Assembly: GCA_905236975.1 (NCBI GenBank)
Contig: CAJOQU010000059.1
Location: 1-12,881 of the forward strand
DNA: 12,881 bases
Direction: 5' to 3'
Source of the DNA: an uncultured Clostridia bacterium
GTDB taxonomy: Bacteria; Bacillota; Clostridia; Oscillospirales; Acutalibacteraceae
Of the stretch, positions 4,315-11,227 are shown piece by piece. The notes under the pieces are model-generated. The model searched no databases and was not told the origin of the DNA. It saw only the letters and a list, made by a program, of their open reading frames with translations. Every line of letters starts with the position of its first letter. Position 1 is the first letter of the stretch. Position numbers and translations under genes: made by a program.

Positions 4315-6048
4315 TTAATTTATCGGCTGATCCTGAATGACCTTTTGCAAATATCCGGTCACCTTATTCAGCGACGATGCGGCCACCTTACCCATGGGCG
4401 TGCCGTTGCTGCTGTACTGGTATTTGGTCTCGGTCGCCTTGACAAAATCAATGGTGAGCGGCCGCTTTGACGTATCGGAATAGGTGAACACAAACGAGAG
4501 CGTGGGTTGATCGGTCAGCGCCTCGGTCGTGTAGTCGGTACAGGAAAGCGAAATGCAATATTGATAAAAATTCTGAAAATACTCCGCCGTCAGCTTTTTG
4601 CCCTCATAGGTGAAAACATAGGTTTCTTCCGCATCCTCGCTGTCGTCATAGGCCACGTCAAAGGTGTAGGTCTTGTCACCCGTTTTGACCGTAAAAGCCG
4701 AAAGATCGTTGATGGATTGCAAACAAACCCACGAAGAATAAAACTGGTTGACAGTATACTCCGCAAAAGAAAGGCTGTCGGCTGAAATCTTTTTGATCAG
4801 CGGCGCGTCGTCGTACCAAACGGCATAGTCGCCGTCCGGCTGCTGTTTGAAGCTGTAAGAATATTGTTTGCCGCCAAGCGCCATGGTTAAAACAAAGTCG
4901 GGATCGTCAAGCCCTAACGCTGCCCGCGCCGCGGAAGAGGTGTCGTACGAATACGCGCCGACGGCGGTCACGCCGTTCTGAAAGAAGGTGAAAACCTCGC
5001 CCACCGTATCGTTGTCGGCAACGCGTGCGGTCGGTTTAAGGGTAACATAAGCAATATAGGCGGACATTTCCTCGTTGTTGTTGGGGGCGATCACGATTTC
5101 CTTGGGAAAACGGGCGCCCGACAGCGTGATGGTATCAAAGGAAAAAAGCGCGCCGTCCGTCAAGTATTGTTCGGCCAACCCATCGGTCGAAATGCCCGGC
5201 ACGGCACCGGTATCAGCCACAGACAGGGCGTCAAATGTAAAGTCCTCGGTGACCGCGCTGTCAACCAGATAAATGCGGTCATCGGCGGAAAGGCGAACAT
5301 AAACTCCCACCTGATCAGGAGAGGCTTCCCCAATCGAAATGGTATAGCTCGACCCGTCTTTTTTGACCGCGTCTACCCTGATCTGCGGATTGTCCAGCCC
5401 GCAGTCGGCGGCCGTCTTGGTGGTGATTTCACGAATGGCCGACATGGCGGCCGCGGCCGATGCGATACTCTCGATCGAGTAGCTGCTGGTCGCGCCCTTA
5501 TCAACCCCTTGCAGGTACCAGGTAACGTTCTCGCTGTCTTCCCCGTCTTCTTCCTCGGCCTTGACGGTCTCGGTTTCAGAATACAGGGTAAAGGTGCCGT
5601 TGGCATTTTTCACCGTAACGGTTTTCAGGTCGTCGGATTTTCCTTCTAACAACGGGATGGTCTCAAACGCGGAGGAGTCGTTTTCGGATTCATCCTCTTT
5701 TTCCGGAATCAGTTTCACAACCGCAAAGGTTCCCCCCGCCAAAACCGCCACGGCAAGCAGTGCCGCAATCACGGCAAGCAGACGTTTTTTCTTTTTTTGC
5801 CCGTCGCCCGCTTTTTTATGCGTGACCGGATCGGAAAAAACGGTGGAAAACGCCTCTGCGCCGTCGGGCACTTCCACAGGATCGGTCTGCGCCGATGCTG
5901 CGGATGCCGCCGGTTCGGGCAATTGATCGGCGGACGGGGTCTCGATCACGTTTTCCGACGCCTTTTCGGCTTCGAGCGTATTTTCGATTCCGTCTTCGGG
6001 CACGGGATCAAGCCGGGGTTCGTTGGTGTTTTGACGAAACTCACTCAT
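4315..6048 (-). CDS. DUF4340-domain membrane-anchored protein, last gene of the Gld-like ABC operon
   Basis: The 577-residue product has an acidic, Pro/Ala-rich cytoplasmic N-terminus (about 1-76), a short basic cluster (HKKAGDGQKKKKR, 77-89), one membrane span at about 90-112, and a large domain that should lie outside the membrane. That domain carries two similar units, marked by GLDNPQ (217-222) and GLDDPD (379-384), each followed by beta-strands with Gly and Tyr pairs, as in DUF4340 proteins. No enzyme motif is visible. The ATG overlaps the stop of the GldG-like gene (ATGA), with AGGAGA about 11 bases upstream, so translation is probably coupled. From memory, DUF4340 genes often sit beside GldG-type genes in many phyla; the molecular role is unknown. 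Confidence 0.85.
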   Translation of the reverse strand: MSEFRQNTNEPRLDPVPEDGIENTLEAEKASENVIETPSADQLPEPAASAASAQTDPVEVPDGAEAFSTVFSDPVTHKKAGDGQKKKKRLLAVIAALLAVAVLAGGTFAVVKLIPEKEDESENDSSAFETIPLLEGKSDDLKTVTVKNANGTFTLYSETETVKAEEEDGEDSENVTWYLQGVDKGATSSYSIESIASAAAAMSAIREITTKTAADCGLDNPQIRVDAVKKDGSSYTISIGEASPDQVGVYVRLSADDRIYLVDSAVTEDFTFDALSVADTGAVPGISTDGLAEQYLTDGALFSFDTITLSGARFPKEIVIAPNNNEEMSAYIAYVTLKPTARVADNDTVGEVFTFFQNGVTAVGAYSYDTSSAARAALGLDDPDFVLTMALGGKQYSYSFKQQPDGDYAVWYDDAPLIKKISADSLSFAEYTVNQFYSSWVCLQSINDLSAFTVKTGDKTYTFDVAYDDSEDAEETYVFTYEGKKLTAEYFQNFYQYCISLSCTDYTTEALTDQPTLSFVFTYSDTSKRPLTIDFVKATETKYQYSSNGTPMGKVAASSLNKVTGYLQKVIQDQPIN

Positions 6049-7724
6049 TGTGCATTTCTTCTCCTGATATAGATTACCACACCTGCGGCGATCGTGACGA
6101 TGGGCAGTAAAAACATAAACAAAATGCGGATGAAATTCGCGCTCGACTCGGTCACCGCGTCGGAATAGCTTTCATTGGTGATGGTTTTGGAGATAAAGGA
6201 AATATCAGAGCCTTCCGCCCCGACTGCGCGTTCGGCGCAGGCCAGCGTAATCTCTTTATTGGAGAGCGAGGCGTATTCCAGATACTCGGATTCTATAAAT
6301 TCAATGCTGCTGAAGGCAAACACATAGCTTGCGATCTCCTGATTGTCGTTGTTGTAGGTCATCTTTTCGGATTGCAGCACCCCGGGGTAGCTCTGCTTGG
6401 TGTAGTCGCCCGCACCTGTCCAACCGGCGCCGGTGCCCACAGGTGCCGCCACCACCGATTCCAGGCTGGCCACGGGGGTGGTCACGGTCACATTGCCTTC
6501 GGAATCAAAGACCTTGGCCAAGGGTGCGTTATAGCCGGTAATGCAAACCTGCATGCCGCTTGTTAAATCAGACTCTTCCTCGGTGGGATAAAGCCCCATG
6601 GTAGTCGGATCATCGGCAATGTGATTGCCGGAGTTGGTCTCAAACAGGATACCCTCGCCTACCGCGATGCCCCATTCCTCCAAAAACTCATAAAAATTCT
6701 TCAGGTGGGGCGCCGCCGCGTCGGCAAAGAACAGCAAGCCTTTGCCCAGTTGATCGTCGTTGTCTAAAAAGGCGGACAGCACATCCAGCTCGCTGGCAAT
6801 AAAGTCCGAAGTGGGCGCGGCGATGACGACCGCGTCGTACTCATCCGACAAGGCGGTCAAAATGGCGTCGTCAAGCACCGTGACCTCATAGTTGTTGGCG
6901 GTAAGCAGCGTCTGATAACCGGCGGTGTGATCCGTGGTCGAATGGCCCGTGTAAACGGCTATCTTTTTGATTTTACCGCTGGTGACGTAATCGATCGCAC
7001 CGGTCACGGCGGTCTCTAAATTGTTGCCGGTGACCTCCGACGTCGTATAGCCGTAAGAGGCATAAGTGGAATCTTCACTCAACACATAAATATCTTTAAA
7101 TCCCACTACCTTATAGCGCTCACTGCCGCCTTGCTCACAACTGACAATGATATCGCCGTAAGCCAGATTGGCGTTGGGATATTTACTGGTGATCTCGGTA
7201 TATTCGGTGCTTTGCGTGTCCACATACCGCAGGGTGATCTTGTTGTTGTAGGTCGGGTATTTGTTGAGCAGGGTCAGGGTCTGTTTGTAGTAGTCCGAAG
7301 CGTCAGAGGAAATGCCGTAATAATACTGCGCATAATAGGCCATATACCCGCCTTCGGAATAGTCGTTCTCCGCGGCGCACATGGTGAGGGTGACTTCTTT
7401 ATCAAGCCCGCGCAGATAGTCGATATTTTCGGTCGTAATGGAATTTTCCTTATCCGCCGACATGTCAAACTCCAGCGTGACGCGTTTTGCCAACACACCG
7501 ACCAATACGTTCAGCACCACAAGCCCCGCCAGCACCGCCGCCGTAATGGCGACCGCATAGCCGCCCCGGCGCAAAAGCGCTTGATTGCGCAGCTTTTTAG
7601 GCTTTTTGGCGCGTTTTTCTTTTTTGGGTTTTTGTTCTTTTTCGGGCTTTTGCTTTGCAGCGGAATGTTGTTCTTCCGTTTTTTCCTGCTCGGCCTGATC
7701 GACATTTATTTTTTTCTCATCCAT
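6045..7724 (-). CDS. GldG-like ABC transporter auxiliary protein (ABC_transp_aux family)
   Basis: From ATG 7724 the product has 559 residues. It has a very basic cytoplasmic tail (about 15 Lys/Arg against 3 Glu between residues 23 and 53), a membrane span at about 56-79, a large extracytoplasmic domain, and a C-terminal span ending in YIRRRNAQ. The domain includes KKIAVYTGHSTTDH, YDAVVIAAPTSDF and GLLFFADAAAPHL, a pattern typical of GldG/ABC-type auxiliary proteins. In Flavobacterium, GldG works with GldA and GldF and is needed for gliding. An upstream in-frame ATG at 7748 is open, but it overlaps the permease stop and covers the ribosome site AAGGAGG (7734-7740), so 7724 is preferred. It overlaps the DUF4340 gene by 4 bases. 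Confidence 0.87.
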   Translation of the reverse strand: MDEKKINVDQAEQEKTEEQHSAAKQKPEKEQKPKKEKRAKKPKKLRNQALLRRGGYAVAITAAVLAGLVVLNVLVGVLAKRVTLEFDMSADKENSITTENIDYLRGLDKEVTLTMCAAENDYSEGGYMAYYAQYYYGISSDASDYYKQTLTLLNKYPTYNNKITLRYVDTQSTEYTEITSKYPNANLAYGDIIVSCEQGGSERYKVVGFKDIYVLSEDSTYASYGYTTSEVTGNNLETAVTGAIDYVTSGKIKKIAVYTGHSTTDHTAGYQTLLTANNYEVTVLDDAILTALSDEYDAVVIAAPTSDFIASELDVLSAFLDNDDQLGKGLLFFADAAAPHLKNFYEFLEEWGIAVGEGILFETNSGNHIADDPTTMGLYPTEEESDLTSGMQVCITGYNAPLAKVFDSEGNVTVTTPVASLESVVAAPVGTGAGWTGAGDYTKQSYPGVLQSEKMTYNNDNQEIASYVFAFSSIEFIESEYLEYASLSNKEITLACAERAVGAEGSDISFISKTITNESYSDAVTESSANFIRILFMFLLPIVTIAAGVVIYIRRRNAQ

Positions 7725-7733
7725 TTCAGTCCG

Positions 7734-7740
7734 CCTCCTT
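7734..7740 (-). promoter_or_regulatory. Ribosome site that fixes the GldG-like start at 7724
   Basis: The minus strand reads AAGGAGG, nine bases before ATG 7724. It overlaps the permease stop codon (7739-7741), so ribosomes ending the permease are placed to start the next gene. A start at 7748 would have this site inside its coding region. Confidence 0.85.
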
Positions 7741-8440
7741 ATGCCCATCTTCTCTTGTCAAGCGAACGGACGCACAGGAACAGGAACGCCGCCGTAATGC
7801 TGACAAAATACAAAATATCCGGAATGGAAAAAATGCTTTCGCCGAAATTTTCAAACGCGTTGATAAACGCCGCTTTTTCGACAACGTTCGCAATCCATTC
7901 CACCTTGATCAGGCTGGCAAAGCTGGACATATACAACACTAAAATGTTGATAACCAGCGTTAAGATGGCCGAAATAACCGAGCTTTCGGTCAATGAGGAA
8001 ATAAACATGCCAATGGCGATCAACGCCGAGGCCAACAGCAAAATGCCAAACAGCGCATACAGGTAAGAGAACAGGCTTACGCTGACATGGCTTAAAATGA
8101 TGATCTCAAAGATCACGGTCGGCGCATAGCCAATGGCAAACACCGCAAGCGCCGCCAAAAATTTGCCCAGCACGATTGCGGTCAAGGGCACCGGCGCGGT
8201 CAGCAGCGCTTGATCCACCTTTTGCCGGCGGTCTTCGCTCATCAGACGCATGGTCAGGATTGGCATTACAAATACCGTCACGGTGGCCATGGCCATAATG
8301 CCCATGGCAAGATCAGGGCTGCCATAGCTGTAAATCATGGAAAAATAAAATCCTAAAAAGAAGTAAAATACCGCCAGCACGATATACCCGATGGGGGTGG
8401 AAAAATATGCTTTGAATTCTCGTTTAAAAATCGCTGTCAT
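7739..8440 (-). CDS. ABC-2 type (GldF-like) permease
   Basis: From ATG 8440 the product has 233 residues and about six membrane spans. It opens with AIFKREFKAYFSTPIGYI, a short amphipathic start typical of ABC-2 permeases, and has the cytoplasmic loop MRLMSEDRRQKVDQALLTAPV near 64-84, which in this family docks the ATPase. Two subunits should form the membrane channel with two copies of the neighbouring ATPase. The size is normal for GldF-like permeases. An in-frame TTG at 8446 is also open, but GAGGAGG (8448-8454) is 7 bases from ATG 8440 and would be against the TTG. The gap to the ATPase stop is 2 bases, and the ribosome site lies in the ATPase's last codons. The transported substrate cannot be read from the sequence. 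Confidence 0.9.
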   Translation of the reverse strand: MTAIFKREFKAYFSTPIGYIVLAVFYFFLGFYFSMIYSYGSPDLAMGIMAMATVTVFVMPILTMRLMSEDRRQKVDQALLTAPVPLTAIVLGKFLAALAVFAIGYAPTVIFEIIILSHVSVSLFSYLYALFGILLLASALIAIGMFISSLTESSVISAILTLVINILVLYMSSFASLIKVEWIANVVEKAAFINAFENFGESIFSIPDILYFVSITAAFLFLCVRSLDKRRWA

Positions 8441-8442
8441 GG

Positions 8443-9540
8443 TCAAACCTCCTCTTGCTCGGCCGGGGCTTCCCCGACGCTTTCCGAAGCGTCCTCGCCC
8501 ACGGGTGCGGGATCGGTCGTTTCCGCCGATGGATCTTCCTGTGTTTCGTCGCCGTCGTCCTGCCCGTCCGGTTCAGCGGTGCCAAGCAGCCGCTTGACCT
8601 CTTCATCGTCGGCCGCTTCGGTCAGGCGCAGGAAGATCTGCTCCAGCGACAGGTTGTTGCCGGTCAGCGATAACAATGTTTTCCCACGGGCGGCCACGCG
8701 GGCGGCCACATCGCCGCGAATGTCAAATCCGTCCTCAGGCTCAATCAGAAAATCAAACGAGCCTTCCTCTTTTCTGCCAAGCGGCGTGACCGTTTTCACG
8801 CCCCGCACAGTAGAGAGCGCCTCGATCATCTCCTTTTCAGAGCAAACGATACGCGCCACCACCGAGTGGTCGCCCGACAGTTTTTCGGAAAGATTCTCGG
8901 CGGTGTCGTCGGCAATGATCTGCCCCCGGTTGATGATAATGACGCGCCCGCAGATTTCTTGAATTTCTGACAGGATATGCGAGGATAAGATGATGGTGTG
9001 ATTTTTGCCAAGCTTGGCAATCAGGTTGCGGATCTCGATGATTTGTTTGGGATCAAGCCCCACGGTGGGTTCGTCTAAGATCAGCACATCGGGGTTGCCG
9101 ACCAGCGCCTGAGCAAAGCCAACCCGTTGACGATAACCTTTAGAAAGGTTTTTGATCAGGCGGTTTTGCACGTTATCGATCTTGACCAGTTTTAAAATTT
9201 CATCGATGTGCGGTTTTTTAGGGAACTTAACCTTTTTTAAATCGTAAATAAAGTTCAAATACTCCCGCACCTTCATATCCATATAAAGCGGCGGGATTTC
9301 CGGCAAATAGCCGATGCGGCGTTTTGCGTCCTCCGGGTATTCGGCAATGTTGTACCCATCAATGGTGACCGACCCCTGCGTAAGCGAAAGATAGCCGGTT
9401 AAAATATTCATGATGGTGGACTTGCCCGCGCCGTTCGGTCCTAAAAAGCCAATGACCTCACCCTTATCAATATGAAAGCTGACGTCTTTGACCGCAAGGT
9501 AGGTGCCGTACCGTTTGCTGAGTCCGGTTACTTCTATCAT
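8443..9540 (-). CDS. ABC-2 type (GldA-like) transporter ATP-binding protein with acidic C-terminal tail
   Basis: The 365-residue product has Walker A GPNGAGKST (34-42), a Q-loop region YLPEIPPLY in which Glu stands where Gln is usual (I recall a similar YLPE in GldA-type ATPases), the signature NLSKGYRQR (131-139), Walker B DVLILDEP (151-158) and the switch histidine in LSSHILSE (185-192). A regulatory region of mixed fold follows to about 320. The last 45 residues are low-complexity, with about 17 Asp/Glu and no Lys/Arg, an unusual extension. It should energise the permease encoded next. The ATG at 9540 has GGAGG 7 bases upstream. It is the first gene of the operon, with its promoter at 9667-9695. 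Confidence 0.93.
   Translation of the reverse strand: MIEVTGLSKRYGTYLAVKDVSFHIDKGEVIGFLGPNGAGKSTIMNILTGYLSLTQGSVTIDGYNIAEYPEDAKRRIGYLPEIPPLYMDMKVREYLNFIYDLKKVKFPKKPHIDEILKLVKIDNVQNRLIKNLSKGYRQRVGFAQALVGNPDVLILDEPTVGLDPKQIIEIRNLIAKLGKNHTIILSSHILSEIQEICGRVIIINRGQIIADDTAENLSEKLSGDHSVVARIVCSEKEMIEALSTVRGVKTVTPLGRKEEGSFDFLIEPEDGFDIRGDVAARVAARGKTLLSLTGNNLSLEQIFLRLTEAADDEEVKRLLGTAEPDGQDDGDETQEDPSAETTDPAPVGEDASESVGEAPAEQEEV
8448..8454 (-). promoter_or_regulatory. Ribosome site that fixes the permease start at 8440
   Basis: The minus strand reads GAGGAGG, encoding the last Glu residues of the ATPase tail, 7 bases before ATG 8440. The acidic tail therefore doubles as the ribosome site of the next gene. 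Confidence 0.8.
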
Positions 9541-9609
9541 GCTGATTCCTCCAAAACCAGTTTTTCAACTATATGTTTTATGATACGAAACAAATTTCCG
9601 ATATTCTTA

Positions 9610-9659
9610 AACAATTTGTGAACTTTCTCACCGATGATGCGGCGATTGAACAAATAGTT
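9610..9659 (-). repeat. Possible 5'-terminal hairpin in the Gld-like operon leader
   Basis: AACAATTTGT (9610-9619) and ACAAATAGTT (9650-9659) pair at 9 of 10 positions; an inner CCG/CGG pair is also possible. The outer arm begins about where minus-strand transcription should start (9660). Such a 5' hairpin may protect the message. No known leader RNA class was recognised. Confidence 0.35.
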
Positions 9660-9666
9660 AAGTATT

Positions 9667-9695
9667 ATTATACCCCTTTCTTCCTTTCGGTTCAA
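9667..9695 (-). promoter_or_regulatory. Sigma-A-type promoter of the Gld-like ABC operon
   Basis: The minus strand reads TTGAAC (9695-9690), a 17-base spacer, then a perfect TATAAT (9672-9667). Transcription should start near 9660, giving a leader of about 120 bases before ATG 9540. Confidence 0.82.
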
Positions 9696-9717
9696 GCATT
9701 ATTTCCCAAAACCGAAA
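9685..9717. repeat. 8-bp inverted repeat over the -35 of the Gld-like operon promoter
   Basis: TTTCGGTT (9685-9692) and AACCGAAA (9710-9717) are exactly complementary with 17 bases between. One arm covers the minus-strand -35. The place and symmetry suit an operator for a dimeric regulator; no known site class was recognised. Confidence 0.35.
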
Positions 9718-9758
9718 AATTCGATGTTTTTTTGTTTGCACCGCCGGGAAGTCCGGTG

Positions 9759-9787
9759 TTGACATTTTGCAGAAAATTCGGTAATAT
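9759..9787 (+). promoter_or_regulatory. Sigma-A-type promoter of glyS
   Basis: The plus strand reads TTGACA (9759-9764), a 17-base spacer, then TAATAT (9782-9787). Transcription should start near 9794, leaving a leader of only about 29 bases, too short for a T-box. Confidence 0.85.
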
Positions 9788-9809
9788 AGTATTTGTAGAA
9801 ATTTGCGTT

Positions 9810-9814
9810 GGAGG
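9810..9814 (+). promoter_or_regulatory. Ribosome site that fixes the glyS start at GTG 9823
   Basis: GGAGG lies 8 bases before GTG 9823. A longer frame from TTG 9808 would include this site in its coding region and begin too near the expected transcript start. Confidence 0.8.
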
Positions 9815-9822
9815 AAAAAACT

Positions 9823-11214
9823 GTGGAAAATTCAAAGAAAAATATGGAAACCATCGTCGCCCTGGCCAAAGGCCGCGGCTTTGTATATCCCGGCAGTGAA
9901 ATTTACGGGGGACTGGCCAATTCGTGGGACTACGGCCCCTTGGGCGTAGAACTGAAAAACAACATCAAAAAAGCCTGGTGGAAAAAATTCGTGCAGGAAT
10001 CCCCCTACAACGTGGGGTTGGACAGCGCCATTTTAATGAACCCCGAAACCTGGGTGGCATCGGGTCACTTGGGTGGTTTTTCCGACCCGCTGATGGATTG
10101 CCGCGCCTGCAAGACCCGCCACCGCGCGGATAAACTGATTGAAGACTTTGCCGCCGAAAACGGTTTGTCAGACAACCCCGCCGCCATGAGCGACGACGAA
10201 ATGATGGCCTACATTCGTGAACACGGCATTGTCTGCCCTCACTGCGGCAAATCCGATTTTACCGATATTCGCAAATTCAACCTGATGTTCAAAACCTTTC
10301 AGGGCGTGACCGAAGACAGCACTTCTACCCTGTATTTACGTCCCGAAACGGCGCAGGGCATTTTTGTCAACTTTAAAAACATCGCCCGCACCACCCGCAA
10401 AAAAGTGCCCTTCGGCGTGGCGCAGATCGGCAAATCCTTCCGTAATGAGATCACGCCCGGCAACTTTATTTTCCGCATTCGTGAGTTTGAGCAGATGGAG
10501 CTGGAGTTCTTCTGCAAGCCCGGCACCGACCTTGAATGGTTTGAATACTGGCGCGGCTTCTGCCGCAAATGGTTGCTCGACCTTGGCTTGACCGAAGCCA
10601 ACCTGCGCCTGCGCGACCACGACAAAGAAGAGCTTTGCTTCTATTCCAAAGCCACCACCGACTTTGAATTTTTGTTCCCCTTCGGCTGGGGCGAGCTGTG
10701 GGGCGTGGCTGACCGCACCGATTACGACCTGACCCAGCACGCCAACCATTCAGGCGAACCCATGGAATATTTTGACGCCGAAACCAACGAAAAATACATT
10801 CCCTACGTCATCGAGCCGTCACTGGGCGCCGACCGCGTGCTGCTGGCCTTTTTGTGCGACGCGTATGACGAAGAACCAGACGAAAAGGGCGATACCCGCG
10901 TGGTGCTGCGCCTGCACCCGGCGCTGGCTCCCTTTAAGGCGGCGGTGCTGCCTCTTTCGAAAAAACTGTCGGGCGAGGCCGAAAAGGTATTTCACGAGCT
11001 TGCCGCTGATTTCCGGGTGGATTTTGACGAATCCGGCTCCATCGGCAAACGCTACCGTCGGCAGGATGAAATCGGCACGCCGCTTTGCATCACCTATGAC
11101 TTCGATTCCGTGGAAGATCACTGCGTGACCGTGCGTGACCGTGACACCATGGAGCAAAAACGCATCCCCATTGCCGAATTAAAAGGCTATATTGAAAACG
11201 TGATCAAATTCTAA
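9823..11214 (+). CDS. glyS: Glycine--tRNA ligase, single-chain class II type
   Basis: From GTG 9823 the product has 463 residues, normal for the dimeric one-chain enzyme and unlike the two-subunit GlyQ/GlyS form. It charges tRNA-Gly with glycine in the cytoplasm. The catalytic domain has the N-terminal GFVYPGSEIYGGLANSWDYGPLG-type block near 19-41, LYLRPETAQGIFVNF near 170-183, motif 2 around FRNEITPGNFIFRIREFEQME (206-226) and motif 3 PSLGADRVLLAFL (332-344). Two Cys pairs, CRAC (93-96) and CPHC (138-141), probably hold zinc in the insertion. The C-terminal anticodon-binding domain includes LHPALAPFKAAVLPL and GKRYRRQDEIGTPLC. ATG 9844 is a possible alternative start but has a poorer ribosome site. 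The next gene follows after 13 bases. Confidence 0.96.
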   Translation: MENSKKNMETIVALAKGRGFVYPGSEIYGGLANSWDYGPLGVELKNNIKKAWWKKFVQESPYNVGLDSAILMNPETWVASGHLGGFSDPLMDCRACKTRHRADKLIEDFAAENGLSDNPAAMSDDEMMAYIREHGIVCPHCGKSDFTDIRKFNLMFKTFQGVTEDSTSTLYLRPETAQGIFVNFKNIARTTRKKVPFGVAQIGKSFRNEITPGNFIFRIREFEQMELEFFCKPGTDLEWFEYWRGFCRKWLLDLGLTEANLRLRDHDKEELCFYSKATTDFEFLFPFGWGELWGVADRTDYDLTQHANHSGEPMEYFDAETNEKYIPYVIEPSLGADRVLLAFLCDAYDEEPDEKGDTRVVLRLHPALAPFKAAVLPLSKKLSGEAEKVFHELAADFRVDFDESGSIGKRYRRQDEIGTPLCITYDFDSVEDHCVTVRDRDTMEQKRIPIAELKGYIENVIKF

Positions 11215-11227
11215 AACGAGGTGCCGT

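Larger units (their letters stand above)
9541..9822. other. Divergent intergenic region between the Gld-like operon and glyS
   Basis: These 282 bases carry back-to-back promoters: minus-strand 9667-9695 and plus-strand 9759-9787. They also contain an inverted repeat over the minus -35 and a hairpin at the start of the minus-strand leader. The region is A+T-richer than its neighbours. An open frame on the plus strand from 9573 has no ribosome site and is not called. Confidence 0.7.

Noticed and set aside
7131..8066. 311-codon open frame on the plus strand
   Set aside because: It crosses the ends of two well-supported minus-strand genes and has Phe-rich low-complexity sequence that mirrors the Lys-rich GldG-like tail.
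9541..9822. T-box leader for glyS
   Set aside because: The promoter at 9759-9787 leaves no room, and neither a specifier stem nor the TGG-bearing antiterminator bulge was found.
9573..9899. 108-codon open frame on the plus strand before glyS
   Set aside because: No ribosome site or promoter lies before it, it runs out of frame into glyS, and it covers both divergent promoters.
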